NCBI GenBank assembly: GCA_963817635.1
Contig: CAWFPR010000010.1
Coordinates: 16,993 to 80,992 of the forward strand
Direction: 5' to 3'
Length of the DNA: 64,000 nucleotides
Origin: CAWFPR01 sp963817635
Lineage (GTDB): Bacteria; Acidobacteriota; Vicinamibacteria; Vicinamibacterales; 2-12-FULL-66-21
Part shown: piece by piece, positions 63,050 through 64,000 of the stretch
Layout of the letters: the number at the start of each line of letters is the position of its first letter
Position numbering within the stretch: position 1 is the first letter of the stretch
The notes under the pieces: model-generated
Told to the model about the DNA's origin: nothing
The model's database searches: none
Seen by the model: the letters and a program-made list of their open reading frames with translations, nothing else
Position numbers and translations under genes: made by a program

Positions 63050-63104
63050 GGGCGGTTCGTGAACCGCCCTGGTTCGTGAACCGCCCTGGTTCGTGAACCG
63101 CCCC
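63049..63104. repeat. 17-base tandem and palindromic repeat after hemL
   Basis: Three head-to-tail copies of GGTTCGTGAACCGCCCT (63054-63104), preceded by GGGGC so that the whole can also fold as GGCGGTTC/GAACCGCC hairpins. It begins within the hemL stop codon and ends just before the next gene. It is a variant of the family at 57554 and 61637. Confidence 0.85.
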
Positions 63105-63109
63105 GACAC

Positions 63110-64000
63110 CTACTTCACGTTCGGTGGCGTATCGAGGCGGACGCGCAGGATCGTGCCGGCAGGCAGCGTGACGTCCTTGCCCTCGGTGGCCGCGATCGTG
63201 CCGCCGCCGCCGATGAGCACGCCAAGCAGTGCACCCTTCACGCCGCCCAGGATGCCGCCGATGATCGCCCCGACACCGGCGCCAGCACCGATCTTCCCCG
63301 CTTCGCCCTTGATGCCTGCGCTTTCGATGGCCTGGGTCACCGTGCCGCGCATCGGGTAGTTGCGGCCGCGAATCGTGACCTGGTCGAACGACAGGGTCAT
63401 CGCCCCCTTGCGATCCGTGCGGGTCGCCGGATCCACGGAACTGACGACCCCGCGCACGATCGATCCGGCGGGAACCAGCACGTCGCTTCCGCGATAGAGA
63501 TCCGCGACTGTCGTCGCCTCGAAGCGCTGTTCAACCTGTGCCGTAGCGGAACTGAGCTGGGACTGGAGGCGCACGTCGATTTCCTGGCCGACGGGAATGG
63601 CGCCTGTGCCGCGGGAGGTGGACTGGCGATCGTCACCCATCACGCCGCCGCTGACGCCGCTCGGACGGATTCGTTGCCGTGCCGCCCCTGGGGTTGTACA
63701 CGCCGGGGTTGTTGACGCCGCTCCACGTGCTCGATCCCTGCCGCTCGGCCACCGGCGCCTCTCCGCGCGCGCGGTCGCGCAGGGTCTGGATCCGATCCCG
63801 CACATCGCCGAACTCGCGGGTGCTGACGTTGCCTTCCTTGCGGAGTTTCACCTTGAGGTACACGACTTCGTCGCGCAGATCGTCGAGCTGCGACTGGAGG
63901 TCGCTCGCCATGCGGCCGTTGGCGGTGCCCATCCGGGAGATGTCGCTGCTGGCCTGATACACCTGATCCTGGAGGCGCTGGATGTCTGTCGATGTAATGG
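63110..64000 (-). CDS. Partial gene: coiled-coil and glycine-zipper protein (probable frameshift)
   Basis: Runs off the right end; the frame stays open through 64000, so the start is outside. N-terminal visible part is a coiled coil (DLQSQLDDLRDEVVYLKVKL, then RDRIQTLRDRARGE). The C-terminal domain starts near IPVGQEIDVRLQSQLSS and contains VPAGSIVRGVVSSVD, then an alternating Gly-rich zipper (GAGAGVGAIIGGILGGVKG) and ends LPAGTILRVRLDTPPNVK. Near 63660 the reading frame slips: NPS is followed one base later by GVSGGVMGDDRQ. Resembles envelope proteins with a 17-kDa-antigen/TrbI-like SH3-type core. No function can be named. Confidence 0.65.

Noticed and set aside
63054..63104. Possible CRISPR array (three 17-base repeats)
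   Set aside because: The repeats touch each other with no spacers, are too short and are palindromic; no cas genes are present.

Overview
The window is high-GC, densely coded chromosomal DNA. It most likely comes from an Acidobacteriota genome of the Vicinamibacteria type. The inference rests on two tandem VWFA-related Acidobacterial-domain proteins, an ADOP-type duplicated ABC permease, GC-rich codon use and the split arrangement of the respiratory genes. I found no rRNA, tRNA, CRISPR array, prophage or transposase. No gene-free stretch exceeds about 220 bases.

Layout: 0-6.6 kb holds an MFS exporter, a rhomboid protease, an SDR/cupin pair, a fused E1 alpha-beta 2-oxoacid dehydrogenase and a beta-propeller protein. 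6.5-12.7 kb (minus strand) holds a response regulator, an acyl-CoA-ligase-type enzyme and the oxidative pentose-phosphate operon zwf-opcA-gnd. 12.7-16 kb is an ECF sigma / zinc-finger anti-sigma / HEAT-repeat operon facing an outer-membrane barrel protein. 16-19.2 kb carries typA, a YbaK-type editing protein and an HD hydrolase. 19.2-25.8 kb is a reductive pyrimidine-degradation locus (preA, beta-ureidopropionase, a fused aldehyde dehydrogenase-dihydropyrimidinase and an NCS1 transporter). 25.9-32.8 kb looks like a membrane-lipid region: two VirJ/AcvB-type hydrolases, MprF, a dynamin-like GTPase and a fatty-acid desaturase. 34-36 kb holds the Fo genes only (atpE, atpB, two AtpI/AtpZ-like proteins). 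36-45.9 kb is a nuo operon with A, C, D, H, J, K, L, M and N but without B, E, F, G and I. 46-53.6 kb holds two VWA proteins and the haem operon hemX-hemA-hemC-cobA/hemD-hemB. 53.7-64 kb holds a hydrolase-TPR protein, an ADOP permease, a two-component island (receiver-phosphatase, NtrC-type regulator, histidine kinase), hemL and a partial gly-zipper protein.

Two features run through the whole window. First, at least eleven genes, including gnd, nuoM, hemL and the E1 fusion, are interrupted by what reads as exactly one extra base. One further gene seems to lack a base. Because housekeeping genes are hit this often, I treat these as sequence errors until reads show otherwise, and give each gene as one reconstructed CDS. 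Second, intergenic gaps hold several families of small palindromic or low-complexity repeats. Several strong promoters are readable, including near-consensus sigma70 sites for the pyrimidine and nuo operons. Several -10 boxes sit so close to start codons that leaderless mRNAs are likely.
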